DNA of 62,175 bases, from positions 1 to 62,175 of the forward strand of contig CAIUMH010000143.1 in assembly GCA_903900235.1 (NCBI GenBank). Reading direction: 5' to 3'. This DNA comes from an uncultured Actinomycetes bacterium (GTDB lineage: Bacteria > Actinomycetota > Acidimicrobiia > Acidimicrobiales > RAAP-2). The notes under the pieces are model-generated. The model had not been told where the DNA came from. It made no database searches and saw only the letters and a list, made by a program, of their open reading frames with translations. The position numbers were made by a program, and so were the translations under genes. Position 1 is the stretch's first letter, and every line of letters starts with the position of its first letter. Shown one piece after another: positions 35,360-44,301 of the stretch.

Positions 35360-36937
35360 TCAGGCCGTCGGGGCATCCTCGGCGGCATAGGAAGCCAACA
35401 ATCGACGCTCCTCGTCGCGGCCGGGGAAGCAGGTGGCGATCACGATGCCGCCGATCACGATGGTGAGACATCCAATGGCGTAGGCCCAGTTGGCCCCTTG
35501 GAGGAACGAGGCCTTGGCCCCATCGATGATCGAGCTGGCGTACTCAGGAAACTGCTTCGAGACCACGGCGGCCGATGCGAAGGAGCGCTGGAGCTCGCTG
35601 GCCACGGCGTTCGAGACCTTCGTCGGTGAGCTTGTCAACCTGGCGGCCACCGCTGCCGCGTAGCCGGCGGTCAGGATCGCCCCGAGAATCGACTGCATGA
35701 TTGATCCACCGAGGTCACGTTGGAGATCAGAGGTCCCCGAAGCCATCCCGGCCCTCCGGACCGGCACCGAACCAGTGAGCGAGTGCGAAGCGGGCGTGCC
35801 GGCCAGACCGACGCCGATCCCGGCCAGGCAGAAGGCGATGGCTACGACGAGGAAGCCTGAGGTCTCGGTCCAGGTGACCAGCATCATGACGAAGGCAGCC
35901 AAGCAGAAGGCGTAGCCACTCAGCAACGTGGTCCGCGAGCCGAATCGTTCGATCATGCGAGCGGACATTGGTGCAGCGATCAGCATGGCGACCGCTGCTG
36001 GCAGGCCGGCGGAACCAGCCTTGAGGGTCGAGTAGCCGAGCACATTCTGGAGGTACTGCTCTCCAAGGAAGATCGCTGCCATGAGGGTGCCAAAGACGAT
36101 CAATCCCCCAGTCGCGGCGACCCAGAAGATCCGTCGCCGAGCGACGGCGAGATCGAAGAGGGGCTCCGCAACGTGACGCTGGCGGGTGAAGAAGGCAGCC
36201 AGGGCAGCGATGGCCACGATGGCGGTGATCAGCGCGAGTCGCCCTTGGCCGGGGCTGGGCGCCAGATTGATGGCCAGCACGACGGCCATCACGGCGATGA
36301 TCGAGATGCCTCCGCCGAGGTGGTCCACCGGCTTGGTGGACTCGTTGACGTGGCTCGGGACGTATCGCAGCGCCAAGACGAATGCCACCACGGCCAACGG
36401 GATGCTGATCAAGAAGCACGACCCCCACCAGAAGGCATTGAGGCAGGCACCTGCGAGCAGGGGACCGATGGCAGCCAGGGAGGCGCCGATGGCCGACCAT
36501 GCGGCGATGGCCCGAACGCGGCCGGGTCCGCTCCAGAGGGCCGTGATCAAGGCCAGAGTGGTGGGGTAGGCCATGCCTGCGGCGATGCCTCCGAGGACCC
36601 GAGCCACGATCAGCATTTCGACACTGCCTGACCAAGCGGCAGCGATCGAGGTGGGGACGGCGAGCGCTGTGCCGATCAGCAACATCATCGACCGGCCGTA
36701 GCGGTCGCCTAGGGCTCCGAGGTAGAGCACGGTGCCGGCGAGACCGAGGGAGAATCCGACAGCAACGAGGTTGAGGGATGACTGCGAGGCCTTGAAGGCC
36801 ACACCGATGTCCGGTAGCGCCACGTTGGCCACCGAGAGGTTCAGGTTCGCCACCGTCGCCACGAGGATCAGGGCCACGAGGGTGACGCCGGCGTGCGGTG
36901 GTGAGGTGCCGAGCTTGCTACTCGTTGTCGAGGTCAT
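35360..36937 (-). CDS. MFS drug/metabolite exporter, DHA2 (14-TM) type
   Basis: Major facilitator of 525 residues with about 14 hydrophobic segments, the DHA2/EmrB-QacA pattern. It has LYLGALGDRYGRSMML as loop 2-3 motif A and the motif-C-like SAIGASLAAIGPLLAGA region. The C-terminal SSIIDGAKASFLQGANWAY segment is like other members. The 250 bp between this gene and the next (36938-37187) are divergent upstream regions; no convincing promoter or operator was found there, and no regulator gene is adjacent. Confidence 0.85.
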   Translation of the reverse strand: MTSTTSSKLGTSPPHAGVTLVALILVATVANLNLSVANVALPDIGVAFKASQSSLNLVAVGFSLGLAGTVLYLGALGDRYGRSMMLLIGTALAVPTSIAAAWSGSVEMLIVARVLGGIAAGMAYPTTLALITALWSGPGRVRAIAAWSAIGASLAAIGPLLAGACLNAFWWGSCFLISIPLAVVAFVLALRYVPSHVNESTKPVDHLGGGISIIAVMAVVLAINLAPSPGQGRLALITAIVAIAALAAFFTRQRHVAEPLFDLAVARRRIFWVAATGGLIVFGTLMAAIFLGEQYLQNVLGYSTLKAGSAGLPAAVAMLIAAPMSARMIERFGSRTTLLSGYAFCLAAFVMMLVTWTETSGFLVVAIAFCLAGIGVGLAGTPASHSLTGSVPVRRAGMASGTSDLQRDLGGSIMQSILGAILTAGYAAAVAARLTSSPTKVSNAVASELQRSFASAAVVSKQFPEYASSIIDGAKASFLQGANWAYAIGCLTIVIGGIVIATCFPGRDEERRLLASYAAEDAPTA

Positions 36938-37187
36938 GGATTCTCCGGGGGAGCGACGTGGACCTCACGCTACCCCGGTGAGTTCGCGATACCAGAGGAC
37001 CGCGCCGTGATCGATCGATTGCCAGCGGGTCATCGTCGCTCGGTCCCAGGTGCGAGCAGGGGTGGTGCTCGCAACGACGCTGACGTCCGAGCGGCGGAAC
37101 CGGTGGTCGCAGGCGCGAAGCCAATGTATTGTCACTTGGAGTGTAAAGAGTCGGTCGATCTTCGGTCGCTCCAGGGGTGAGGTGCAC

Positions 37188-38027
37188 ATGGCAGACAAGC
37201 TGAGCGAGACGATCACCTATGGCAAGGTCGACGAGGAGTACGCAGCGAAGCTCGCAGAGATCGCTCCGGAGCTCGATGGCCCGGTCTGGATGGTCAACCT
37301 GATGAAGTACCGCGATGTGGCGGTCTATGAAGACGGCCGGGAGTCCACGATCACCGGTGCGGAGGCCGATGCGCTCTACGCCCCGTTCGAGATCTTCCGT
37401 GAGCTTGGCGCATCCCTGGTGCTCTATGCCGAGGTTGAGGCGACGCTGCTCGGCGACGGCCAAGACTGGGACGCGGTCGCCATCGTCAACTACCCCTCAC
37501 GCCAGGCCTTCCTTGCGATGCAGGAGCGTCCCGACTACCTCGACCGTCATGCCCACAAGGCGGCTGGTATGGAGCGGACCATCATCATGTGCTGCACGCC
37601 GATGGATCTTCCGATCCCTCCTCCGGACTTCCCTCGGGCCTCGTTCAGTACGGCACCGAACCCCTCGACTCCCGAAGATCCAGCCATCATCGTGTGCCAC
37701 GTCGTCCAACTCGCAGGCGGGGGATCGGGTGCCGCCGACTTCAACATGTACTCGTCCAAAGCGGCCAAGATCGGCTTCGCTCAGGGGGTCCGGATCGAAG
37801 GCTTCTTCGAGGTCGAGGGCACACCGGTCGGCGATGGTCGGCGATGGGATCAGGTGCGCTTCAATGCCTTCCCAAGCCGGGCAGCCTTCAGTGCCGTGGT
37901 CAACGATCCCGAGCGGCAGGAGGCGCATGCGGCGCACCGCGAGGTGGCCATGTCCGACACCTACACCATGATCCTGCGGCCGCTCATCGATCGACTCGGA
38001 GCGTCGGTGGCTGCGGGCTGGTCCTAG
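37188..38027 (+). CDS. Two-domain dimeric alpha/beta-barrel (DUF1330-like) protein
   Basis: Protein of 279 residues built of two similar halves. Each half has a hydrophobic strand start (WMVNLMKYRDVAVY and IVCHVVQLAGG), an AFLAM or AAFSAVV strand-helix segment (YPSRQAFLAMQERPDY and FPSRAAFSAVVNDPER) and a closing strand. The FPSRxAF-VxxDPE motif is typical of DUF1330-like ferredoxin-fold proteins, which normally act as dimers of one-domain chains. No function is known. ATG at 37188 with GAGGTG upstream. It converges with an acyl-CoA ligase gene, overlapping by 4 bp. Confidence 0.7.
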   Translation: MADKLSETITYGKVDEEYAAKLAEIAPELDGPVWMVNLMKYRDVAVYEDGRESTITGAEADALYAPFEIFRELGASLVLYAEVEATLLGDGQDWDAVAIVNYPSRQAFLAMQERPDYLDRHAHKAAGMERTIIMCCTPMDLPIPPPDFPRASFSTAPNPSTPEDPAIIVCHVVQLAGGGSGAADFNMYSSKAAKIGFAQGVRIEGFFEVEGTPVGDGRRWDQVRFNAFPSRAAFSAVVNDPERQEAHAAHREVAMSDTYTMILRPLIDRLGASVAAGWS

Positions 38028-39553
38028 CTCACTGAGGAGCGGCGAGGCCCGAGCAGATCGGGCTCAGCAGCCAGCTCATCCCGGAGCATCGCCTTGGCGA
38101 CTTTGCCCGAGTGGGTGAGTGGGAGCTCATCGAGGACGACGAGGTGGCGAGGAGTCTTGAATCGCGCCAATCTGCCGTCGAGCCGCCGGGTGATCTCGTC
38201 GATGCCGAGCGTCGATCCTGGACCCAGGATCACGCAGGCGCAGACGTTCTCTCCCCACCGAGGGTCGGGGATTCCGACCACGGCCACCTCGACGACCTCG
38301 GGGCAGGTGGCGAGGATGGCTCGCTCGACCTCAAGCGAAGCGACGTTCTCGCCCCCGGTCACGATCATGTCCTTGAGTCGATCGACCACCTCGATGAGGC
38401 CGTCGGGGCGAAGCCGGCCAAGATCGCCGGTGTGCATCCATCCGCCTCGCAGTGCCGCGGCGGTGGCATCGTCGTCGTCGAGGTAGCCGAGCATGACCTG
38501 TGGCCCGGCGATGCAGATCTCTCCTATCTCGCCTGGTTCGATGTCGGCGTCGTCGGGACCGACGAGCCGCATCGCCACCCCTGGGCCTGGACTTCCGGCG
38601 GCGGCGAGGATGGTCGCATCGTCGCGAAACCCTCGCCGATGTGCGCTGGCATCGAGAAAGATGGCGTTCCCCGACAGCTCGGTCATGCCGAACCCCTGCG
38701 AGAGATCGACCGTGAGCAACTGATCGCACCGACGCAGCAGTTCGACGGGCATCGGTGAGGCTCCATAGGAGATGGTGCGCAGGGTGGCGACGTCGCGGAG
38801 GGCCTGAGGGTTGGTCTCGAGCAGATCGAGCAGGCCGGCCAGCATGGTGGCGGCAAGGCTGACCGAGGTGACCGAGTGCTCGGTGATGCAGGCGACGAGC
38901 GTCGAAGGGTCGAAGCGGTCGAGCAGGACCACCGGTCGACCTCGTGCATGGGTTCGCAGCACGTTGTAGCCAGCGACGTGGCAGAGGGGAAACGGGAAGG
39001 CGAAGACATCATCCTCGGGGATTGGTCTCGCCACCGAGGAAGAGTTGATCGCCGCGAGGAGGGAGCCGTGGCTGAGAAGTGCCCCCTTCGGCGTCCCGGT
39101 TGTGCCCGAGGTGAACAGCAGCCACGCGGGATCAGCGCTCTGAGCGACCGATGCAAGGGGGGCGGGGGGAAGGTCGGCGCCGAAGGTGATCACCGGGCGG
39201 TCGTCGAGGAGCGGCGCCATGCGCTCCGCCTGAGCCTGGCTGGCCAACAGGACCCCGCTGGCAGAGCGGTCGAGCTGTTCGAGGATCTCGCCGTCGGACA
39301 GGCGATGGTTCAAGAAGGTCAGAACATGGCCGCTCGACGGCACCCCGTAGTACGCAGCGACGGTGTCAGGGTGGTTCTCACCGAGCACGGCGACGCGATG
39401 GCCCGGCGGAAGCCCAGCGGTCAAGGCCGAGGCGATCGCCCCGGCTCGGTCGATCAGATCAGCGAAGGTCCACGTCTGGGCATCATGGATGAGCGCGGGT
39501 GCGTCGGCTCGGCCGGTGGCGATCTGATCGGTCAGCAGGTCGGCCAAGTTCAT
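38024..39553 (-). CDS. AMP-forming acyl-CoA ligase
   Basis: ANL-superfamily ligase of 509 residues. The phosphate-binding motif is LLFTSGTTGTPKGAL; others are SQGFGMTEL, GGWMHTGDLGRLR and the C-terminal LPLTHSGKVAKAMLR with the adenylation lysine. It activates an organic acid, probably a fatty or aromatic acid, as its CoA ester. ATG at 39553 is preferred over an upstream open frame because GAGG lies 6 bp before it and the homology starts there. It overlaps the alpha-galactosidase stop by 4 bp, so the two are co-translated. Confidence 0.88.
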   Translation of the reverse strand: MNLADLLTDQIATGRADAPALIHDAQTWTFADLIDRAGAIASALTAGLPPGHRVAVLGENHPDTVAAYYGVPSSGHVLTFLNHRLSDGEILEQLDRSASGVLLASQAQAERMAPLLDDRPVITFGADLPPAPLASVAQSADPAWLLFTSGTTGTPKGALLSHGSLLAAINSSSVARPIPEDDVFAFPFPLCHVAGYNVLRTHARGRPVVLLDRFDPSTLVACITEHSVTSVSLAATMLAGLLDLLETNPQALRDVATLRTISYGASPMPVELLRRCDQLLTVDLSQGFGMTELSGNAIFLDASAHRRGFRDDATILAAAGSPGPGVAMRLVGPDDADIEPGEIGEICIAGPQVMLGYLDDDDATAAALRGGWMHTGDLGRLRPDGLIEVVDRLKDMIVTGGENVASLEVERAILATCPEVVEVAVVGIPDPRWGENVCACVILGPGSTLGIDEITRRLDGRLARFKTPRHLVVLDELPLTHSGKVAKAMLRDELAAEPDLLGPRRSSVS

Positions 39554-41187
39554 GGGTGCCTCGTGAGGAGAGCTGGGATGTCGGGCCCCACGACGGAGGC
39601 GGTCCTGCGATCGAGGTCGACGACAAGGTGGTGGGCCGGACCAATGAGCTCGAGGTGGCTCGTGGCCAGCGGATCGACGAGATCGACGGCCTCGTCGACC
39701 ACGAGCTGGGCTGCGCGAAGTGCCTCGACGAGATCCCATTCGGCGGCACCGTAGCGGCGGAGGTCGTCGGAGAGCACGGTGAAGCCGCCGGTACCTGCGA
39801 CCGTGGCAACCAAGCTGTGGCGCTCGGTGTCGGTGAGATCGGTATCCGATGGCCGGAGCAGGACGCAGTCCGGGTCGCCGGCATACCACCGACGATGGAG
39901 CGGAGCCCGGCGAATCGAGGCCTCGATGGCGTTGGCGGTGCCGACACTCGACTCGCTCCAGCCGGGAAAGTGATCACCGGGCCCCCAGTGGGGGGCGACG
40001 TCCTCTGAGAGCCGCATGCCATCGACGAGGCCGACAGCAGGAGCGAGGGGGCTGCCGCAGCCGAGGAGGTATGCGGTGTCCCCGATGGCCCCTCGGATCG
40101 CCGACAGGGCATCGGTGAAGCACTCGGTCCGGGTGCGACCATCCGAACCCCGTCGCTGACCCGGGACCATCCCGGCGTGGAGGAAGTCGATCTTGAAGTA
40201 ATCGAAGCCCATCTCGGCGAGATCGGTGAACTGGGCAGCGAGGTGCTCGATCACCGAGGCCTGGCTGAGATCGAGGGCGTAGACCCGACCTCCCCATCCA
40301 CCGTGGTGCAGGGCGGTGCGCGGCCGGCCGGCCTCGTTGGTCACCAGCCACGAGGGGTTGGCGGTGGCCAGCGGTGAGCCTTCGACAGCGAGGAACGGGG
40401 CCGTCCAGATTCCCGCCGAGAGGCCCCGCTGGCGGATGTGGTCGGCGAGGTCTCCAATGGGCATGCCGAAGCGCTCGCTGGTGCCCGACCACTCGCCGAT
40501 CGATCGCTGCCAGCCGTCATCGATCTGGACGAGGCCAAGTTCGTGCTCGGCGGCCAGCCTCAGGTTGGCGACCACATCGTCCGCCGTGACCTCCGTGAAG
40601 TACTGGTACCAGCTGCACCACCCGAAGGGAGGGTCGGACCGGGTGCGGGCATCGGCCTCGATGCCGGTCAACGCAGCCCATTCTGAGAGCAGCGGCCCCG
40701 CAGGTCCATCGACCGAGCGCAGGCGAGCCACGTGACGAGCCTGTCCCGGCTCGAGGACGATCCCGTCAAGATCCATCGAGATTGCCACTCCGCCATCGAG
40801 ATTGACGAGCATCGTCAGTGGAGGGCCGTCGAGCCAGGTCGTCGCCACCAGGCCGCCGGAGTGGACGAGGACGGTGTCGGCACACAGGGCGCGCCCGGCC
40901 GACTCGCCGTCAGCGAGCATCTGGTTGCGGAACCACCGAGGGGCTTGAGCCCGAACGGAGCGATAGTCCGATGGGATCGTCGGTCGCACGGTGGACCACG
41001 ATTGATAGCCGTGCTCGACGAACTCGGTGACCACGAGATCGGTCCGGACCACGACCCGTCCGAGGTGGAGCGGATGGGTGGTGCCATTGGTGGCCAGAAC
41101 CACGTGGGTGGCGGCACCATCGTCGAGGCTCGGAACGAGGCTGAGATCGAGGCCGAGTTGGACTGCCGGTGAATCAAGGAGCTTCAT
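39550..41187 (-). CDS. GH36-type alpha-galactosidase
   Basis: Glycoside hydrolase of 545 residues with the GH36/GH27-clan barrel. The region PPFGWCSWYQYF (WCSW motif), LVQIDDGWQ, the nucleophile Asp in FDYFKIDFLHAG and the acid/base Asp in RLSEDVAPHW fit a retaining alpha-galactosidase. No signal peptide is visible, so it acts inside the cell on imported substrates, or on lipids at the inner face. The ATG at 41187 starts just before homology. It is divergent from the esterase gene with 85 bp between. Cotranslated with an acyl-CoA ligase, an unusual neighbour for a sugar hydrolase. Confidence 0.85.
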   Translation of the reverse strand: MKLLDSPAVQLGLDLSLVPSLDDGAATHVVLATNGTTHPLHLGRVVVRTDLVVTEFVEHGYQSWSTVRPTIPSDYRSVRAQAPRWFRNQMLADGESAGRALCADTVLVHSGGLVATTWLDGPPLTMLVNLDGGVAISMDLDGIVLEPGQARHVARLRSVDGPAGPLLSEWAALTGIEADARTRSDPPFGWCSWYQYFTEVTADDVVANLRLAAEHELGLVQIDDGWQRSIGEWSGTSERFGMPIGDLADHIRQRGLSAGIWTAPFLAVEGSPLATANPSWLVTNEAGRPRTALHHGGWGGRVYALDLSQASVIEHLAAQFTDLAEMGFDYFKIDFLHAGMVPGQRRGSDGRTRTECFTDALSAIRGAIGDTAYLLGCGSPLAPAVGLVDGMRLSEDVAPHWGPGDHFPGWSESSVGTANAIEASIRRAPLHRRWYAGDPDCVLLRPSDTDLTDTERHSLVATVAGTGGFTVLSDDLRRYGAAEWDLVEALRAAQLVVDEAVDLVDPLATSHLELIGPAHHLVVDLDRRTASVVGPDIPALLTRHP

Positions 41188-41272
41188 GATGGCGCTCAGT
41201 CTCGCGCTCATACGGGCTGATGATCGCACTGCTCGAATGGGGAACCTAGTGTCGAGCCGGAGAGGAGGTGTG

Positions 41273-42196
41273 GTGATCGATCCCGAGCTCGAGTTGGCCA
41301 TCGTGTGGCAGCGGGCCCATCCAGCACCGTCCCTCCACTCGATCCCTGTCGAGACGGCCAGATCGAACTACGCCGCGGCCGCCGGGCTGCTCGACCCCAC
41401 CCCTCCCGACGACGTGGCCCTGATGGAGATGGTGATCCCCGGCCCGGCCGGAGCCATCCATGCCCACCTCTACACGCCTCCCGGCTGCGAGGGATCGGGC
41501 ATCGTGGTCTGGGCACATGGCGGAGGATGGGTCCTCGGTGGATTGACCAGCCACGATCACGCCTGTCGTCGCCTGGCCAGTGCCGCCCGCCTGCGACTGT
41601 TGGCCATTGACTACCGATTGGCCCCGGAGCACCCCTTCCCTGCTGGTCAAGATGATGTCTCGACGGTGGTCCGCTGGGCGGTGCAGCACGCTGGGCAGCT
41701 CGGAGCGCCGGCCATTGGAGTGGGGGGCGACTCGGCCGGAGCCACACTGGCGCTCGTTGCCGCCCTAGACGACGGTGACGGTCTGGCGTGCCTGGCGCTG
41801 TGTTATCCGTCCCTTGGTCCCGACATCATGTCGGAATCTCGGAAGGCATTCGACGGAGGGTGGGGCCTCACTACCGAGGACATGGACTTCTTCTTCGAGC
41901 GGCTCCTGCCGGAGGGTCACGACCGATCAGATCCCCGGGTGTCGCCCTTGCTCACCCCTGAGGTGGAGGGAGTTCCGTCGACCGTGCTGTCGATCGCGGG
42001 ATATGACATCCTCCACGATGAGGGCTTGGCTCTGGCTGGCATGCTCGAGGGGGCAGGGGTGACGGTCGATCTGTTCGATGAGGGAGCACTGACCCACGGA
42101 TTTCTTCGCCTGGGCGGGCTCTCGGCTGAGGTCCGCGCGGCGATCGACCGATTCGCCGCAGCGATGCGGTCCACGATGGAGAGGGCCAACACATGA
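41273..42196 (+). CDS. Alpha/beta hydrolase, HSL-type esterase
   Basis: Carboxylesterase of about 307 residues in the hormone-sensitive lipase group. The oxyanion motif HGGGW is at about residues 80-84, the nucleophile Ser in GVGGDSAGAT, and the His in ALTHGF near the C-terminus. It hydrolyses acyl esters. The GTG at 41273 (or 41270) is chosen because GAGGAGG lies immediately upstream at 41262-41268; an ATG at 41237 has no ribosome site. It overlaps the sulfatase gene by 4 bp (ATGA) and diverges from the alpha-galactosidase. Confidence 0.85.
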   Translation: MIDPELELAIVWQRAHPAPSLHSIPVETARSNYAAAAGLLDPTPPDDVALMEMVIPGPAGAIHAHLYTPPGCEGSGIVVWAHGGGWVLGGLTSHDHACRRLASAARLRLLAIDYRLAPEHPFPAGQDDVSTVVRWAVQHAGQLGAPAIGVGGDSAGATLALVAALDDGDGLACLALCYPSLGPDIMSESRKAFDGGWGLTTEDMDFFFERLLPEGHDRSDPRVSPLLTPEVEGVPSTVLSIAGYDILHDEGLALAGMLEGAGVTVDLFDEGALTHGFLRLGGLSAEVRAAIDRFAAAMRSTMERANT

Positions 42197-43644
42197 ACGT
42201 GCTACTCATCACGCTCGACCAGTTCCGAGCCGACATGGTGGACCACGCCCTGGTGGCCACTCCATCGCTTGACCGGCTGCGGGTATCGGGCGTGCACTTC
42301 GCGCGACACTTCGCCCAGGCCGCTCCCTGCGCGCCAGGCCGGGCATCGCTCTACACCGGGATGTACCAGGCAAACCACCGGGTGGTGGGCAATGGCACGC
42401 CGCTCGACCATCGCTTCGACAATGTGGCCCGACTCGCCCGCCGGGCGGGGATGACGCCGGTGCTCTTCGGGTACACCGACCAGGGCATCGATCCGCGAAT
42501 GGCGACCGGCCCTGACGATCCTCGGCTCGAGGATTATTCGGGAGTCCTGCCGGGTTTCGACCTCGGGCTGTGGATGCCCGACTCCCAAGCGCCGTGGCTG
42601 GCCTGGCTCGAGGACCTCGGGTACGGGACCTTCCCGAACTACATCGCGGCGTTGGCTGCCGAGCCTGATCGTCCGTCGATCCACTCGCTCAGTACCTTCG
42701 TGACCGATGCGTTTCTCGAGTGGCACGAGCGCCAGGATGCCCCATGGTTCGCTCACCTCAGCCACCTGCGTCCGCACCCTCCCTATGCGGCAGCCGGTGA
42801 GTTCGCCACGATGTACGACCCCGCAGACGTTGGAGACTCACTGGCGCCGGCCCCAGAAGCGGACCGCCATCATCTCCACGAGCTGACGATGGGCCTCGAT
42901 GTCTGTGCGGCTCCCGCCACCGAGGCCGAGCGTCGCCACATGCGCACCCAGTACTTCGGCATGGTCTCCGAAGTCGATGCCCAGGTCGGGCGGGTTCTCG
43001 ATCAGCTCGAGCACATGGGGCAGATGGACGACACGTTGATCATCCTCACGTCCGATCATGGCGAACAGCTCGGCGACCATGGTCTGCGAGAGAAGCTGGG
43101 CTTCTTCCCGGAGAGCTACGCCATTGGTTGCATCGTCCACGATCCGCGATCCCCGCAAGCTCACGGGACCCGGGTCGATCACTTCACGGAGAACATCGAC
43201 ATCCTGCCCACGATCGCCGTGGCGCTCGGCGTTGACATCCCCGTCCAGGTTGACGGACTTCCACTCCAGCCCTTCCTCGCGGGAGAAGAACCCGAGTGGT
43301 GGCGTACCGCAGCGCACTGGGAGTGGGACTGGCGGGCGATGGTGCTCGGCTTCATGGCGCCAGGGTGGCCTCTTGACCGTCGGCTCGAACGCATGAACCT
43401 CGCTGTTGTGTGCGATGCGGACGGTGCCTATGTGCACTTCGGCGACGGGACCTGGCTGTTCTTCGACCTCCGTGCGGACCAGACCTGGCGGACCACTAGC
43501 CAGGATCCCGCTCGGGTTCTCACCTACGCCCAGGCCATGCTCGGGTGGCGACAAGAGCATCTCGAGCGCACGATGACCGATCTGCTCCTCGAACCAGGAC
43601 GACCGGGCCGATGGCCGGCGATCGGCTCGGCCCTCGACGGCTAG
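42193..43644 (+). CDS. Sulfatase-family hydrolase, phosphonate monoester hydrolase-like
   Basis: Alkaline-phosphatase superfamily enzyme of 483 residues. The first metal ligand is Asp9 in LLITLDQFRAD. Cys46 in CAPGR (CxPxR) is the site converted to formylglycine, and TSDHGEQLGDHG supplies two more metal ligands. The stretch around YQANHRVVGNGTPLD and VLFGYTDQGIDPR matches the phosphonate monoester hydrolase/phosphodiesterase branch, which also cleaves sulfate esters. No signal peptide is visible. It follows an esterase with a 4-bp overlap. The maturation enzyme (FGE) is not in the window. Confidence 0.85.
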   Translation: MNVLLITLDQFRADMVDHALVATPSLDRLRVSGVHFARHFAQAAPCAPGRASLYTGMYQANHRVVGNGTPLDHRFDNVARLARRAGMTPVLFGYTDQGIDPRMATGPDDPRLEDYSGVLPGFDLGLWMPDSQAPWLAWLEDLGYGTFPNYIAALAAEPDRPSIHSLSTFVTDAFLEWHERQDAPWFAHLSHLRPHPPYAAAGEFATMYDPADVGDSLAPAPEADRHHLHELTMGLDVCAAPATEAERRHMRTQYFGMVSEVDAQVGRVLDQLEHMGQMDDTLIILTSDHGEQLGDHGLREKLGFFPESYAIGCIVHDPRSPQAHGTRVDHFTENIDILPTIAVALGVDIPVQVDGLPLQPFLAGEEPEWWRTAAHWEWDWRAMVLGFMAPGWPLDRRLERMNLAVVCDADGAYVHFGDGTWLFFDLRADQTWRTTSQDPARVLTYAQAMLGWRQEHLERTMTDLLLEPGRPGRWPAIGSALDG

Positions 43645-44246
43645 CGCGTCGGGTGAAGACCGGCGATCAGCAGGTCGACAAGGCCGTCATAGCCCACTGA
43701 GGCATCGTCACTGAAGCCGATGTTGAAGAGCTCAAGCGAGATCCAGCCGTGACAGGCGGCCCAGATGCGCTGGGCGATCTCTCGGGGGTCTCCTTGGGCG
43801 AATCGACCCGAGTCCATCATCCGCTGAACGGCGCGGACGAGTTGAGCGAAGGCCTGCTCGGCGCTCGTCATGGCCCGTTCGCTCGGCTCGTGGCCGGGGA
43901 TCGACCGCATCAGCATGAGTTGATAGGTGGCCGGACGGTCGAGGGCCAGGGCGCGGTAGATCACGAGTCCGGCTCGCAGTGCTGCTTCGTCATCGCTGAG
44001 GCGGTGGGCTGTCTCGAGGGCGTCGTAGAGCCGGTCGAATCCCCTGCGGCACAGAGCGTCGACGACACCGGACTTCGAGGAGAAGTGGTTGTAGATGCTC
44101 ATGGGGGCGACCTCGGCGGTGGCGCAGAGATGGCGAATCGAGAGTGCACCGGGACCCTCGTGTTCGAGGAGCAATGCAGCCGCCTCGAGAATGTTCTCCT
44201 CGACGTCGGCTGACGCCGTCCGGTGGCGCAGCGTCACGAGGTGCAC
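43641..44246 (-). CDS. TetR-family transcriptional regulator (WHG domain)
   Basis: Repressor-type protein of 201 residues. The N-terminal helix-turn-helix covers about 18-65 (LSIRHLCATAEVAPMSIYNHFSSKSGVVDAL, with SIYNHF as recognition helix end). The C-terminal ligand domain has ACHGWISLELFN, as in the WHG subgroup. It is divergent from an MFS pump, with a 34-bp palindrome between the two starts, and so very likely represses that pump and itself. GTG at 44246 or 44237 may be the start. It converges with the sulfatase gene, overlapping by 4 bp. Confidence 0.9.
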   Translation of the reverse strand: MHLVTLRHRTASADVEENILEAAALLLEHEGPGALSIRHLCATAEVAPMSIYNHFSSKSGVVDALCRRGFDRLYDALETAHRLSDDEAALRAGLVIYRALALDRPATYQLMLMRSIPGHEPSERAMTSAEQAFAQLVRAVQRMMDSGRFAQGDPREIAQRIWAACHGWISLELFNIGFSDDASVGYDGLVDLLIAGLHPTR

Positions 44247-44253
44247 CTACTAC

Positions 44254-44287
44254 AGAACATCATGCTATAAATGTAGCACGCTGTTCT
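44254..44287. promoter_or_regulatory. Long palindromic operator between TetR and MFS genes
   Basis: Two 16-bp arms (44254-44269 and 44272-44287) around a 2-bp centre match at 13 of 16 positions; the left arm is AGAACATCATGCTATA. The MFS start is 14 bp further on, after an AAGGAG ribosome site at 44292-44297. A TATAAA hexamer lies near the centre. Arm length and position fit a TetR-type operator bound by two dimers. Confidence 0.75.
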
Positions 44288-44301
44288 TTAGAAGGAGATC
44301 C

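Noticed and set aside
33805-35388. 527-codon minus-strand frame inside the MMPL gene
   Set aside because: Extremely rich in charged and Gln/His residues and antisense to membrane helices; a shadow.
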